Source: JAIESQ01 sp964495375
GTDB lineage: Bacteria; Planctomycetota; Planctomycetia; Pirellulales; JAEUIK01
Reading direction: 5' to 3'
Assembly: GCA_964495375.1 (NCBI GenBank)
Contig: CAZBWM010000013.1
Coordinates: 1 to 64,000 of the forward strand
Length of the DNA stretch: 64,000 nucleotides
Position numbers and translations under genes: made by a program. How positions within the stretch are numbered: position 1 is the stretch's first letter; each line of letters starts with the position of its first letter. Positions 18,604-26,787 of this stretch are shown in pieces. Under the pieces are notes generated by a model. That model did no database searches, was not told the DNA's origin, and saw nothing but the letters and a program-made list of their open reading frames with translations.

Positions 18604-21600
18604 CGCTCCTCCTCACAAGTCGCTTGACGGCAAGTCGCTTGAACACCATCGATTGCGCGGAACGCAGGCAGCATCCTGCCGCAAGGACTTTTGCCGCGAT
18701 GCGGTGCGTCGTTGCAGCGAGCGCGATGTCGATCTTATTCGCTTCCACGTGCTGGGCGGACGAGCCTGCCGCCGCCGAACCGACGCAGCCCTCCGCGGTT
18801 GAGTCAGCGCCGTCCGATGTGCAGCCTGCTCCCTCGACAGAACCACCGGCTACGCCACCACCTGAGCCGGCACCAACAACTCCGCCCGTCGAACCACAAC
18901 CGTCTGCACCCCCAGAAGCGCCGCCTGATAATCCAAGCGAAAGTTCCGAAACTTCGAACGCGGCCGCCGACGGGCTGAGTTGGCTGCCATCGCTCGACGG
19001 CGCGATCAAGCAAGCGAGCGAGAATGGTCAGCCGATCCTCGTTCGTGTTGGCGCCGACTGGTGCGGATGGTGCGCGAAGCTCGAGCAGGAAATCGCCAAA
19101 CCCTCGCTGCAGAAGCTGCTAAAAAACGTAGTGCTGGCGTACGTCGATGTCGATCGCTCGGACGACGCCCGCACGCTAGGCGTATCGGCGGTACCGGCAC
19201 TCAAGTTGCTGTCGTCCTCAGGGCGGCCGATCGATTCCCGCGACGGGTTTCTGCCAGAAGCCGAACTGCTCGACTGGCTGCAGAGCCACTTGCAGCAGCA
19301 GGACGCGGAGCCGGCCACAGGCTTGGTCGACAACGAAGATGGCGAGCCCAATGAAGACAACATCAACAAATTGATCAAAGCTCTTTCGCAGCGCGATCCG
19401 TTGCGGCGCGAGGCGGCCGTGCGGCGGCTGGTATCGTTGCGCGGCGCCGTGGCCGACGCGGTCGTGGCGCAGCTCAAGAGTGCTAAACTCGCGGCGCGGT
19501 TGGCCGCGCTGGAGATTCTGCAAGAATGGCGTGCGCCGCTCGACGGCCTGGATCCTTGGTTGCCCGAGACGCTCACGCCCGAGCGCACGGTTGCGCTTAC
19601 CACCTGGGCAGCGAACGAACTGGGTGCAGGCGCCGCCGCCGAAGTGGCGCTCTCGCCGGCGGAGTTGGCCACGCTGGCCGACGAGCTCTCGCGGTATGTC
19701 GATGCTTCGGAAGCAGAAGCCGAGTCGATGCGCGAACGCCTGGCACGGCGCGGTCGCCGGTTGTTGCCCGAAATCGAGAGCCGTCTGCCATTGGCCGATG
19801 GCGACGCGCAGCGCCAGCGGCTGGCCTGGTTGCGATTGCGGTTGTTGGCTTCGGAGCATCTGGCAATCACCTGGCCGCAGGGGCTGGCGCAACTGGCGTC
19901 GGCCGATTCGACGACGCGTCACAAGGGAGCCGCCGAACTGGCGAACCATGTCACTGCGGCCGACGATCAGTTGCTGCTGGCGCTGTTTTCCGATCCCGAT
20001 CAAATGGTGCGCGAGCTGAGCTTGCGCGCGCTGCGACAGCTTCAGGGAGCAGCCGCCAGCAAGGCGCTCACGCGGCTGCTGGCCGATCCCGAACCGAACG
20101 TGCGCGCGGCGGTGCTCAAGGAGCTCGCCGGCACGCTCGATACCAAACTGGTCGACGCGGTTGTCGATTACTTGCCGCAAGAGCATGATGCCGATCTCTT
20201 GGTGCATGCGGTGCGTTTGTTACGTGGCAAGACGCAACCAGCGGCGGTTCGCGGCTTGACGAGCTTACTCGCGCACGACGATTGGCGCGTGCGCGCCGAA
20301 GCAGCGGACGCTCTGGGAGAAACCTTGCCCAATGTGTCGGATTCGACCGAGCTGCAGGCCGACGCTTATACGGCGCTGGTCCGCTGCCTGGACGACGCCG
20401 ACGGCTTCGTCGTCAGCAAGGCCCTGGCGGCACTGCAAAACGGTCAGTTAGTCGACGTGGCGGTCGAACCTTTGGCTAACGCGGCCGTGCGCCATCCCGA
20501 TCTGGCCCCGCAAATTGTCGAGGTGCTGTCATCATCGCAGTTGCACGAACGAGCACTGCCTCACCTGCGCAAGTTCGCGGCGCACGAGCGGCCGGACATT
20601 CGAGCGGCGGCGATCGCGGCGCTGGTTTCGGTGGCGTCTGACGACATGGAGGACGAGCTCAAGCAAGCCCTCGAAGACACCGACTCACGCGTGCGCACGG
20701 CGGCCGCGCGCGGTTTGTTCGGCGAAATCACTCGGCGACTCCCCCCAGGTTCCAACGACGAATACGAACAGCGACTGACACAACTCTACGAAGGCCAGCA
20801 TCGGCCTGAGTGGATCACGGCCGCACTGCCCAAGTTCGAGGCCATGACCGCGGCCGAAGCGCCCGACGAGCGTTTGCAGGTGGCGCTCGTGCTCGTGGCG
20901 TTCGGCGAGCACGAGCGTGGACTGGAAGTACTCAAGCAGCTTGTTCGCGACGATCAGAAGCGATTGCCGGAAGTCGCCGCGGCGCTGCCGTGGCTTCTCC
21001 AGCCCCAGCGCGAGGATCTCTTCAAGTTTCTGATCGAGCAGGTTCCACGGGGCGAGCAAGCGGTCGAGCTGGGGCGCGTCGTCACGGAGGTGCCCGGCTC
21101 GCAGAGCCGCCAGTGGGTTTGGCAGTTGTTGGGCCGGGACGATCTCGAAGATAACTCGGCGATGTATCTTTGGTATTCGCTGCAACAGATCTATTCCAAC
21201 GACAACACATTTGCCACGCCTAAGCTGAAGGAAGAGACGTCGATCACCGAGGTGCGCGAGCAAGCAGGCTTGCCGCCCGATCGCCGTCGCATCGCCGCGC
21301 TAGCGTTATTGATGCAACTCGATTCCACCGCGGCAGCCGAGTTGGCCCGTGCCTGGATGACTGATGAAGCCGCCAGCGCCGAGCTGCGCCGCCAGGCGCT
21401 CGTCTTGTACCTGCACATCGCCAAGCGGAGCGAGGCGCGCTCGGTCGTCGCCGCAGCGCTCGCCTCGGACGACGAAGCGCGACGCGAGCTGGCATTGCGG
21501 TGGCTGGCGCTGGGGACTTCGCATTTGCTGAGCGACGAGCAACAGACCGGATTCTTGCCAATGGCCCTGCAAATGCACGGTGCGTCGACTCCGGCAGGGC

Positions 21601-21992
21601 AGAACACGCACGATCCGCGGGCGGGGCTAACGGACCTCGATCCCGCGCTTCTCCAAGGCCTGGCCGGCGACACCCATCCGTCGATTGTCCGTGCCCTGGC
21701 CAACTATTTGCTTGTGTTGTTGGATCAGCCGGCGGCCTTACCGCCGCTGTTAGCGCTAGGCGATGAGCCTTTCGGCAAGACCGAAACCTGGCGACAACTG
21801 GCGTACCGGGCGATTGCCGCGGCCGACAGCGCCGAGCACAATGACCTGCTGACCCAGTTCTACGAACACTATCGGGCTCAGAACGCGGATCTGCGCGACT
21901 TTTATTGGACCATTCGCACCATGAGCGCGCCCGACATCCTGCAGTTGCGCGGACGGATTCGCAAGGAGGTGGGCATGGACAACTTGCGTTAG
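18600..21992 (+). CDS. Thioredoxin-domain protein with long HEAT-repeat array
   Basis: Up to 1130 aa. A signal peptide is visible if translation begins at the internal ATG at 18699 (MRCVVAASAMSILFASTCWA), whereas the ATG at 18600 overlaps the upstream stop by four bases; either is possible. A Pro/Glu-rich linker (about 55-115) leads to a thioredoxin-like domain with the redox motif WCGWC near residues 152-156 and a downstream VPALK cis-Pro segment. From about residue 250 to the end the protein is helical, with repeated HEAT-type units (for example VRAEAADALGE, PDIRAAAIAALVSVAS). It is likely periplasmic: the redox head could reduce or oxidise the neighbouring cytochrome while the HEAT solenoid binds partners. 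That coupling is inference. Confidence 0.85.
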   Translation: MTLLLTSRLTASRLNTIDCAERRQHPAARTFAAMRCVVAASAMSILFASTCWADEPAAAEPTQPSAVESAPSDVQPAPSTEPPATPPPEPAPTTPPVEPQPSAPPEAPPDNPSESSETSNAAADGLSWLPSLDGAIKQASENGQPILVRVGADWCGWCAKLEQEIAKPSLQKLLKNVVLAYVDVDRSDDARTLGVSAVPALKLLSSSGRPIDSRDGFLPEAELLDWLQSHLQQQDAEPATGLVDNEDGEPNEDNINKLIKALSQRDPLRREAAVRRLVSLRGAVADAVVAQLKSAKLAARLAALEILQEWRAPLDGLDPWLPETLTPERTVALTTWAANELGAGAAAEVALSPAELATLADELSRYVDASEAEAESMRERLARRGRRLLPEIESRLPLADGDAQRQRLAWLRLRLLASEHLAITWPQGLAQLASADSTTRHKGAAELANHVTAADDQLLLALFSDPDQMVRELSLRALRQLQGAAASKALTRLLADPEPNVRAAVLKELAGTLDTKLVDAVVDYLPQEHDADLLVHAVRLLRGKTQPAAVRGLTSLLAHDDWRVRAEAADALGETLPNVSDSTELQADAYTALVRCLDDADGFVVSKALAALQNGQLVDVAVEPLANAAVRHPDLAPQIVEVLSSSQLHERALPHLRKFAAHERPDIRAAAIAALVSVASDDMEDELKQALEDTDSRVRTAAARGLFGEITRRLPPGSNDEYEQRLTQLYEGQHRPEWITAALPKFEAMTAAEAPDERLQVALVLVAFGEHERGLEVLKQLVRDDQKRLPEVAAALPWLLQPQREDLFKFLIEQVPRGEQAVELGRVVTEVPGSQSRQWVWQLLGRDDLEDNSAMYLWYSLQQIYSNDNTFATPKLKEETSITEVREQAGLPPDRRRIAALALLMQLDSTAAAELARAWMTDEAASAELRRQALVLYLHIAKRSEARSVVAAALASDDEARRELALRWLALGTSHLLSDEQQTGFLPMALQMHGASTPAGQNTHDPRAGLTDLDPALLQGLAGDTHPSIVRALANYLLVLLDQPAALPPLLALGDEPFGKTETWRQLAYRAIAAADSAEHNDLLTQFYEHYRAQNADLRDFYWTIRTMSAPDILQLRGRIRKEVGMDNLR

Positions 21993-22039
21993 CGCTGCAG
22001 GCTTCACGAGCGATCACCTTGAACTTTGAGGGACTTCCG

Positions 22040-22990
22040 ATGACCGGCCATACGACGATCTTCCGTGCCTCCGCGATGCTGGCGATTGGCATCTTCACTT
22101 CTCTGGCAGCAACGCCAACGGGGGCCGAAGAACCGGGCACGGTGATCGCGCAGGGGACAGCGGTTGTCGAGCGGCCACCCGAACTGCTGCGCATGCAGCT
22201 CGAAATCCATGCCAAGGCAAGCGATCTGAAGACGGCTCTGTCGCGCCTGGCCGACCGCCGCGCAAAGGCCGAGAAGGTCCTGCTCGAACTGGGCGCCGAC
22301 AAAGAATCGCTGAAGTTCGGCACTCCACATGTCTCGACCGAGGCGACACAACGCCAGCAACAAATGCGCATGATGGTTCTACAACAATTGCGTTCGCGGG
22401 GTGGTAAACCCAGGGAGGGAGCTGAGACCCCCGAGCCGGTCACGCTCGCCTTGTCGGTCAAGGCTGAGTGGCCGCTCAGCAAAACCGATCCCAACGAGCT
22501 CTTGTTGATGACGCACGAACTACAAAAGAAAATCAAAGCGGCCGATCTTTCGGGCAAGAAGGAAGTCGAGCAGCCGACCGAAGAAGAGGAAGAGCTGGCT
22601 GAGGAAATGCAGAACAACTACTTCGACGGCTCTGAGCAACAGGTTGGTGAGCCCGTCTTCATTTACGTCGCCAAGATCGCGGCGGCGGATCGCAAGCAGG
22701 CGATCGCCGACGCCTTTACGCAGGCCAAGGCCAAGGCCGAAGACCTGGCCCAAGCGGCCGGCGCTTCGGTCGCCGGACTTAGTCAGCTCAAGTGCCTCGA
22801 GCAAAGTGGTGGCGACTTCGATAGCAATGATCCCTTCGATATGAGCAGCTATTACGCCAGCATGGCCTATCAGGCAGCGCAACAGTTGGGGGGCATGGCC
22901 TCGTCGAAGGACGGCTCCGAAGCAATTGGCACTGAGCCGGGCCCTGTGCGGTTCAACATCACGGTCGACGCCTCGTTCCAGTTGAAGTGA
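22040..22990 (+). CDS. SIMPL domain (DUF541) exported protein
   Basis: A 316-aa exported protein with an N-terminal signal peptide (cleaved near residues 27-30). Its SIMPL/DUF541 fold shows as GTVIAQGTAVVERPPELLRMQLEI at the start (a repeated strand pattern) and FTQAKAKAEDLAQAAGASVAGL near the end of the domain. The central part is charged (EQPTEEEEELAEEMQNNY). The ATG at 22040 is preferred over an upstream in-frame start because GAGGGA precedes it. It is the last gene in the co-oriented block that begins at 6833, 47 bp after the HEAT protein, and it meets the pectate-lyase-like gene tail to tail. The family has no firmly known biochemical activity. Confidence 0.88.
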   Translation: MTGHTTIFRASAMLAIGIFTSLAATPTGAEEPGTVIAQGTAVVERPPELLRMQLEIHAKASDLKTALSRLADRRAKAEKVLLELGADKESLKFGTPHVSTEATQRQQQMRMMVLQQLRSRGGKPREGAETPEPVTLALSVKAEWPLSKTDPNELLLMTHELQKKIKAADLSGKKEVEQPTEEEEELAEEMQNNYFDGSEQQVGEPVFIYVAKIAAADRKQAIADAFTQAKAKAEDLAQAAGASVAGLSQLKCLEQSGGDFDSNDPFDMSSYYASMAYQAAQQLGGMASSKDGSEAIGTEPGPVRFNITVDASFQLK

Positions 22991-23054
22991 TCCGGCGGCG
23001 ATGCACCGCTCTGGCCATCGCGCGTAACGCTGGCAGTTGCCAATCCCTGAGGGT

Positions 23055-24602
23055 CTATTCGTCGGCGAGTTGCTCGGCAGGGCAAAGGCCATTCAGGTAC
23101 GCTTCCAGGTTTGTGAACCCGTCGCGATCCTGGTCGTCGTTGCGATCAGCGGCGTTGGCCGGATCGAGTTTGCGCTCTATTTCCCAAGCGTCTGGCATTC
23201 CGTCTCGGTCGGTGTCCAGCGGCGCCGGCTCGCTGCGCAGCACAGGCCAACCGCCGACTTGCGCTTGTGAGTCGATCAAACGGTGCGTGCGATCGCGCAC
23301 TCCGGCAACCAGCCGGGCGTCGGCCGCATCGCGCAGGCGCGACGCTCCTGCGGAGCGCAACACGCGCTCGTAGGCCTGCGGCGCGGTATCGGTGCGCGGC
23401 GTTGCTCCGTCGGTTGCAAACTCAGTCGACGCGCCGACTTGCTCCCAGGACGTGCGCAAGTAATTTCCCTTGGCCCAACGCGCAAAGTCGATGGCTCGTT
23501 CGTTGTGCGCGGTCAGGTCCGGGCGGTCCGCGAATACATTGCCAGCGAGAAAGACCTTTAGCGCGCCGGCATTCTCGGTCTTGACCGCGATCGGTAACGC
23601 CGCCGGCGGAGTGTCGGGCCCCGAGCGATAGAAATTGTTGATGAGATTAATGTGGCAGTTGCCCAAATTCGTCGCGCCGCTGACATTGTAGACGATGTTG
23701 TTGCGGAAATCGGCGACCGCGTCGGCGCGGGTGCGCGGGCTGCCGCCGAGCGTAGGGTGCCGCTCGCGGCTGCTGGCCAGCAGGTTGTGGTGCAGCGTGA
23801 TGCCGGCAGTCAGGTCGCGAAACGAGGCCAGCATGGCGTGCGAACCCTTGTCGTGCAGGCTGTGGTTGAGCGCTTCGGCATAGATCGACCACTGCAGCGT
23901 GAAGTTGCCGCCGCGGCGCAGGTCGTGATTGCCATCGATACCCCAGGTGGCCGTGATGTGATCGAAGATGACGTGATCGACGTCGTCGGTGTTCAAGCAG
24001 TCGGGGCCCGACTTCGGCGGTTTATTCTGGTCGCCCAGTCGAAATCGTACGTAGCGCACGATGATGTGGCTGGCCTGGCGAATGCGGAAGGTCTGGTCGC
24101 GCAGACAGATGCCCTCGCCCGGTGCGGTCTGGCCGGCGATCGTGAGATACGACTTGTCGACCACCAGCGGCGTCACCAGTTGGATGGTGCCCGATACGTC
24201 GAACACGATGGTGCGCGGCCCGGTCGCCGAGCGAATCCCTTCGCGGAGCGAGCCAGGCCCGTCGTCACTCAACTGCGTCACGTGATAGACATCGCCACCG
24301 CGGCCTCCTTGGGCAAAGCGGCCGAAGCCCTCGGCCGTGGGGAAGGCCAATTGGCGAACCTTGGCCGACGAGGTGCTGGCGACGGACAATCGCGTGTCGG
24401 TCGCGGTCGGCGCAGCACTAGGAGACGATTCGGTGGCGGCGCTTGCCGGCTCTGTTTTATTGGCGGCAGTTGCCGGCGATGGTTCCGTGGCAGCGGATGC
24501 CGGCTGCGCGGCCAACGCCCGGCCTGTCGCCAGCAGCAGGCAGCCGACCAGCAGCGCGTGGCGGCGCGTCGTCAGGGTTCTCGATCGATGGATTACAGTC
24601 AT
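23055..24602 (-). CDS. Secreted pectate-lyase-like right-handed beta-helix protein
   Basis: A 515-aa secreted enzyme. The signal peptide HALLVGCLLLATGRALA is followed by a Thr/Ala/Pro-rich linker and then a polysaccharide lyase family 1-like beta-helix (about 85-400). Visible elements are GGRGGDVYHVTQLSDDGPGS, IVRYVRFRLGDQN, a catalytic-region segment DCLNTDDVDHVIFDH and ERHPTLGG around residue 280, the likely substrate-binding or catalytic arginine loop. The C-terminus has Asp-rich calcium-binding loops (DTDRDGMPDAWE and DDQDRDGFTNLEAYLN) of the thrombospondin type 3/dockerin-like kind. The frame is open to a TTG at 24617, but the ATG at 24602 gives a better signal peptide. It probably cleaves acidic plant or algal polysaccharides. 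Confidence 0.88.
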   Translation of the reverse strand: MTVIHRSRTLTTRRHALLVGCLLLATGRALAAQPASAATEPSPATAANKTEPASAATESSPSAAPTATDTRLSVASTSSAKVRQLAFPTAEGFGRFAQGGRGGDVYHVTQLSDDGPGSLREGIRSATGPRTIVFDVSGTIQLVTPLVVDKSYLTIAGQTAPGEGICLRDQTFRIRQASHIIVRYVRFRLGDQNKPPKSGPDCLNTDDVDHVIFDHITATWGIDGNHDLRRGGNFTLQWSIYAEALNHSLHDKGSHAMLASFRDLTAGITLHHNLLASSRERHPTLGGSPRTRADAVADFRNNIVYNVSGATNLGNCHINLINNFYRSGPDTPPAALPIAVKTENAGALKVFLAGNVFADRPDLTAHNERAIDFARWAKGNYLRTSWEQVGASTEFATDGATPRTDTAPQAYERVLRSAGASRLRDAADARLVAGVRDRTHRLIDSQAQVGGWPVLRSEPAPLDTDRDGMPDAWEIERKLDPANAADRNDDQDRDGFTNLEAYLNGLCPAEQLADE

Positions 24603-25001
24603 GTCGCGCGGTTCCAAATCTTGCTTCTGACAATCGAGGAATTGGCGGATTGATCTCGAGCCCGTCGGAGTAGCTCGCTAACAGGGACGTTTGGCTTGGG
24701 CTGCGTTTCGCCTGGTCAGCATAACGGCGGATGGTGCGCCGCGTGCAGCCTACGGACTTACCGCCTGGCGACTCTTCGCTTAAGTGTTCCGGGATTTTGC
24801 GTCCGAACCGTCCGAAGTTTTTCCTATTGCACCCGAACTCGAATAGAAGGCACAACTTGGGGCGATAACGTCTCGTGGCATTTTGCGTCCGATGATCGTC
24901 CGACGTGCGTCCGACGGCGGCCGTTTGCGTCCGAAGGGCATCAGTATCTGTACCACGGATGGCACCGCTTGGTAGTGGGTGAGTCTGAGGGAAGCCGCCC
25001 T

Positions 25002-25083
25002 CCGAACGGTGTCAGGAACCAATTCAACGGGAGTCCCCACTATTGGATAGGCGCCCTTGGAATCGGTTCCTGACACCGTTCGG
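25002..25083. repeat. Inverted repeat, GTGTCAGGAACC family, copy 1
   Basis: Two 19-bp arms, 25002-25020 and 25065-25083, are perfect reverse complements, separated by 44 bp. The arm core is GGTGTCAGGAACC. The same core recurs as dyads at 25411-25479 and 25806-25883. Confidence 0.85.
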
Positions 25084-25366
25084 GCTACCGGCATGCGAGA
25101 GTGTTGGCGGAAGCAAGCGACTGACATCCATTCGTTTGGTTCATGAAATCCGTGGTCAACGTGATTTTGGGTTTCGGTACGCGCGGCGCCAGCGCTCGCG
25201 GCATTCGCAACGGCAATGCATCCACAGAAGAACGCAGCAGGACACAAAACTGTGTACTGCCGTGCCGAGCGGCGTGGGCTTGCTCATTCTGAGTTCTTCT
25301 GTGCCTTCTGCGGATGTGCTTTGTCATTTCCTTCGCGCGCAGAACGAGTGGGCGTGCCGACGTGAT

Positions 25367-25423
25367 TGAACACGACGGCGAACAAGCTTCCACGTCGCAC
25401 GCAGTGGAAAGGTGTCAGGAACC
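25367..25423. repeat. 57-bp direct repeat, copy 1
   Basis: Nearly identical to 25765-25822: starts TGAACACGACGGCGAAC and ends in GTGTCAGGAACC. Its right end is the left arm of a dyad whose other arm is GGTTCCAGACACC at 25467-25479 (12 of 13 paired). Confidence 0.85.
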
Positions 25424-25516
25424 ACCTTCGACGACGTACAGGGCACTAGATCGTCTTACGCTCGGCGGTTCCAGACACCGACGCCGGAACGACTCCAGTC
25501 CCCGGCGCGCGCAGGT

Positions 25517-25683
25517 GTGTGCCACTGTTTGGCGGTCGGTTGAGCGCGAAGCGCCCGACAACCCAGACACCGACAAGCAGTGCCGAGTTTCGACGCCCGG
25601 CGACGGCACTGCTTGTTCGTCGGCGATGCGCGTCGATTGGTACTTTCAACGTATCGCGCGCCGACTGCCAAGCAGTGGCACAC
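25517..25683. repeat. Nested dyad repeat
   Basis: Outer arms 25517-25539 and 25661-25683 pair over 21 of 23 positions (GTGTGCCACTG type). Inside them, 25573-25585 and 25604-25616 form a perfect 13-bp stem (ACAAGCAGTGCCG) with an 18-nt loop. It could fold into a long hairpin in RNA or as a cruciform. Confidence 0.8.
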
Positions 25684-25764
25684 CCAGAGTCATTTCTCCT
25701 TTGTGTCGTCGTGCCGTTGTTGTTGACCTCATGCGCGCAGCGCGAGCGGGTTCGCCGAAGTGCC

Positions 25765-25822
25765 TGAACACGACGACGAACAAGCTTCCACGTCGCACGC
25801 AGTGGAAAAAGTGTCAGGAACC
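25765..25822. repeat. 57-bp direct repeat, copy 2
   Basis: Second copy of the 25367-25423 repeat, with one small indel and two or so substitutions. Its GTGTCAGGAACC end again forms the left arm of a dyad (25806-25823 with 25866-25883, 16 of 18 paired). Confidence 0.85.
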
Positions 25823-25982
25823 TGTTCCACTTCGCGGGTAGGAGGACCAACGCCCGAACCGGAAAAGGTTCCTGACAACTTTTCAGAGTTCGCGCGCACG
25901 GTCAGCGCTCGCCGAAGTGGCCGCTTCACAGCAAGGTCGCACAGGCCCGGAGGAACCGGAGGGTGACGCCCACGACATTGTC

Positions 25983-26018
25983 CTGAAGGCATTGCCTTGA
26001 AGGCATTGCCTTGAAGGC
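25983..26018. repeat. 14-nt tandem repeat
   Basis: About 2.6 copies of a 14-nt unit (YTGAAGGCATTGCC) in direct tandem. No coding frame is associated. Confidence 0.8.
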
Positions 26019-26421
26019 GCTGTCGTGACGGAGTTTCGCGAAGAAACGCCCACCATCCGGCACAAAGCTCAACGGGCCGCGATCTGCGTTAATCGGCCTC
26101 TTTTCGGCCATAAACCAGCGATCAGCCTCGGCATCGCGTGCCAGGCCATGACAGCATTCTAGGCGAGAGGTGGCTCACGATCCAGTTAATTTTGAACATA
26201 TTTTCGCATCTTTTTATCGGACCTCTGCGGGAGTCCGGCAATTCAGGGAGAATCCGTCGCTATGACGACCGGGGCCGCACGACGTATTGCGGCCGCGGGG
26301 ACGGGAGTCGCGCCCGCAGGCGAATGAGTTGCATCGCAGGCAATAGAGCAGGGGAGTGAACAACACGCGGCCCGACACCCCCACTGAATCGCCGCTCGCC
26401 CACAGCGATCTTGCGGTCGCC

Positions 26422-26512
26422 GTCGCCGCTGCGCGGCTTGGTGCTTTGTTGGCAGGCTTCCGTGGGTTGGCACCCACGGCTAAGCGCCGCGGCCGCTGCG
26501 CGGCCAATTTCA
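26422..26512. repeat. CCGTGGGT palindrome family, half-type copy
   Basis: Contains GTCGCCGCTGCGCGGCTT (26422-26439, identical to 36391-36408), the hairpin CCGTGGGT-TGGC-ACCCACGG (26460-26479), and a 24-bp segment 26471-26494 identical to 36441-36464. It corresponds to the right half of the larger dyad at 36300-36464. Confidence 0.85.
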
Positions 26513-26787
26513 TCACGGCGGAGCATGATGACTACACTGACAATTCGCCGGTGGGCGGCTAAATCGCTGACCGAATTCCGCCATTTGCAGAACTTGGAAT
26601 CGCATCAACACCTAGAATCGCCATGCCGCACCGCCAACCCCCACCGACCAGCTAGCGGACTTGTGTCGATATCCATGGGCAGCGACTGAGATGTGGCCGG
26701 CCACGTCGAGGCCGGGAGATTGGCCGCGGATTGCGGAATCAGAGACGCCGGCTACAGAATTTTTCAACAGAGTTCTGCAACAGCCTG

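Larger units (their letters stand above)
24603..26787. other. Gene-poor repeat-rich intergenic region
   Basis: A 2.2-kb stretch between the pectate-lyase-like gene and the end of the giant protease gene. No reading frame in it has a recognisable protein; all are short and Arg/Cys/Ser-rich. It instead holds at least three GTGTCAGGAACC-type dyads, a 57-bp direct repeat, a nested 170-bp dyad, a 14-nt tandem repeat and one copy of the CCGTGGGT palindrome family also found at 36.3-36.5 kb. It looks like a mosaic of dispersed or decayed repeat elements. Confidence 0.7.

Noticed and set aside
25000..25900. CRISPR array
   Set aside because: The repeats are inverted and irregularly spaced, with no constant direct repeat and spacer pattern and no cas genes nearby.
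24696..25992. Several reading frames of 60-180 codons in the repeat-rich gap as possible genes
   Set aside because: They are Arg/Cys/Ser-rich, frame-inconsistent between repeat copies, and lie across inverted repeats. They look like chance frames.
26243..26562. Small frames overlapping the CCGTGGGT repeat as genes
   Set aside because: They are built from the repeat sequence and have no protein features.
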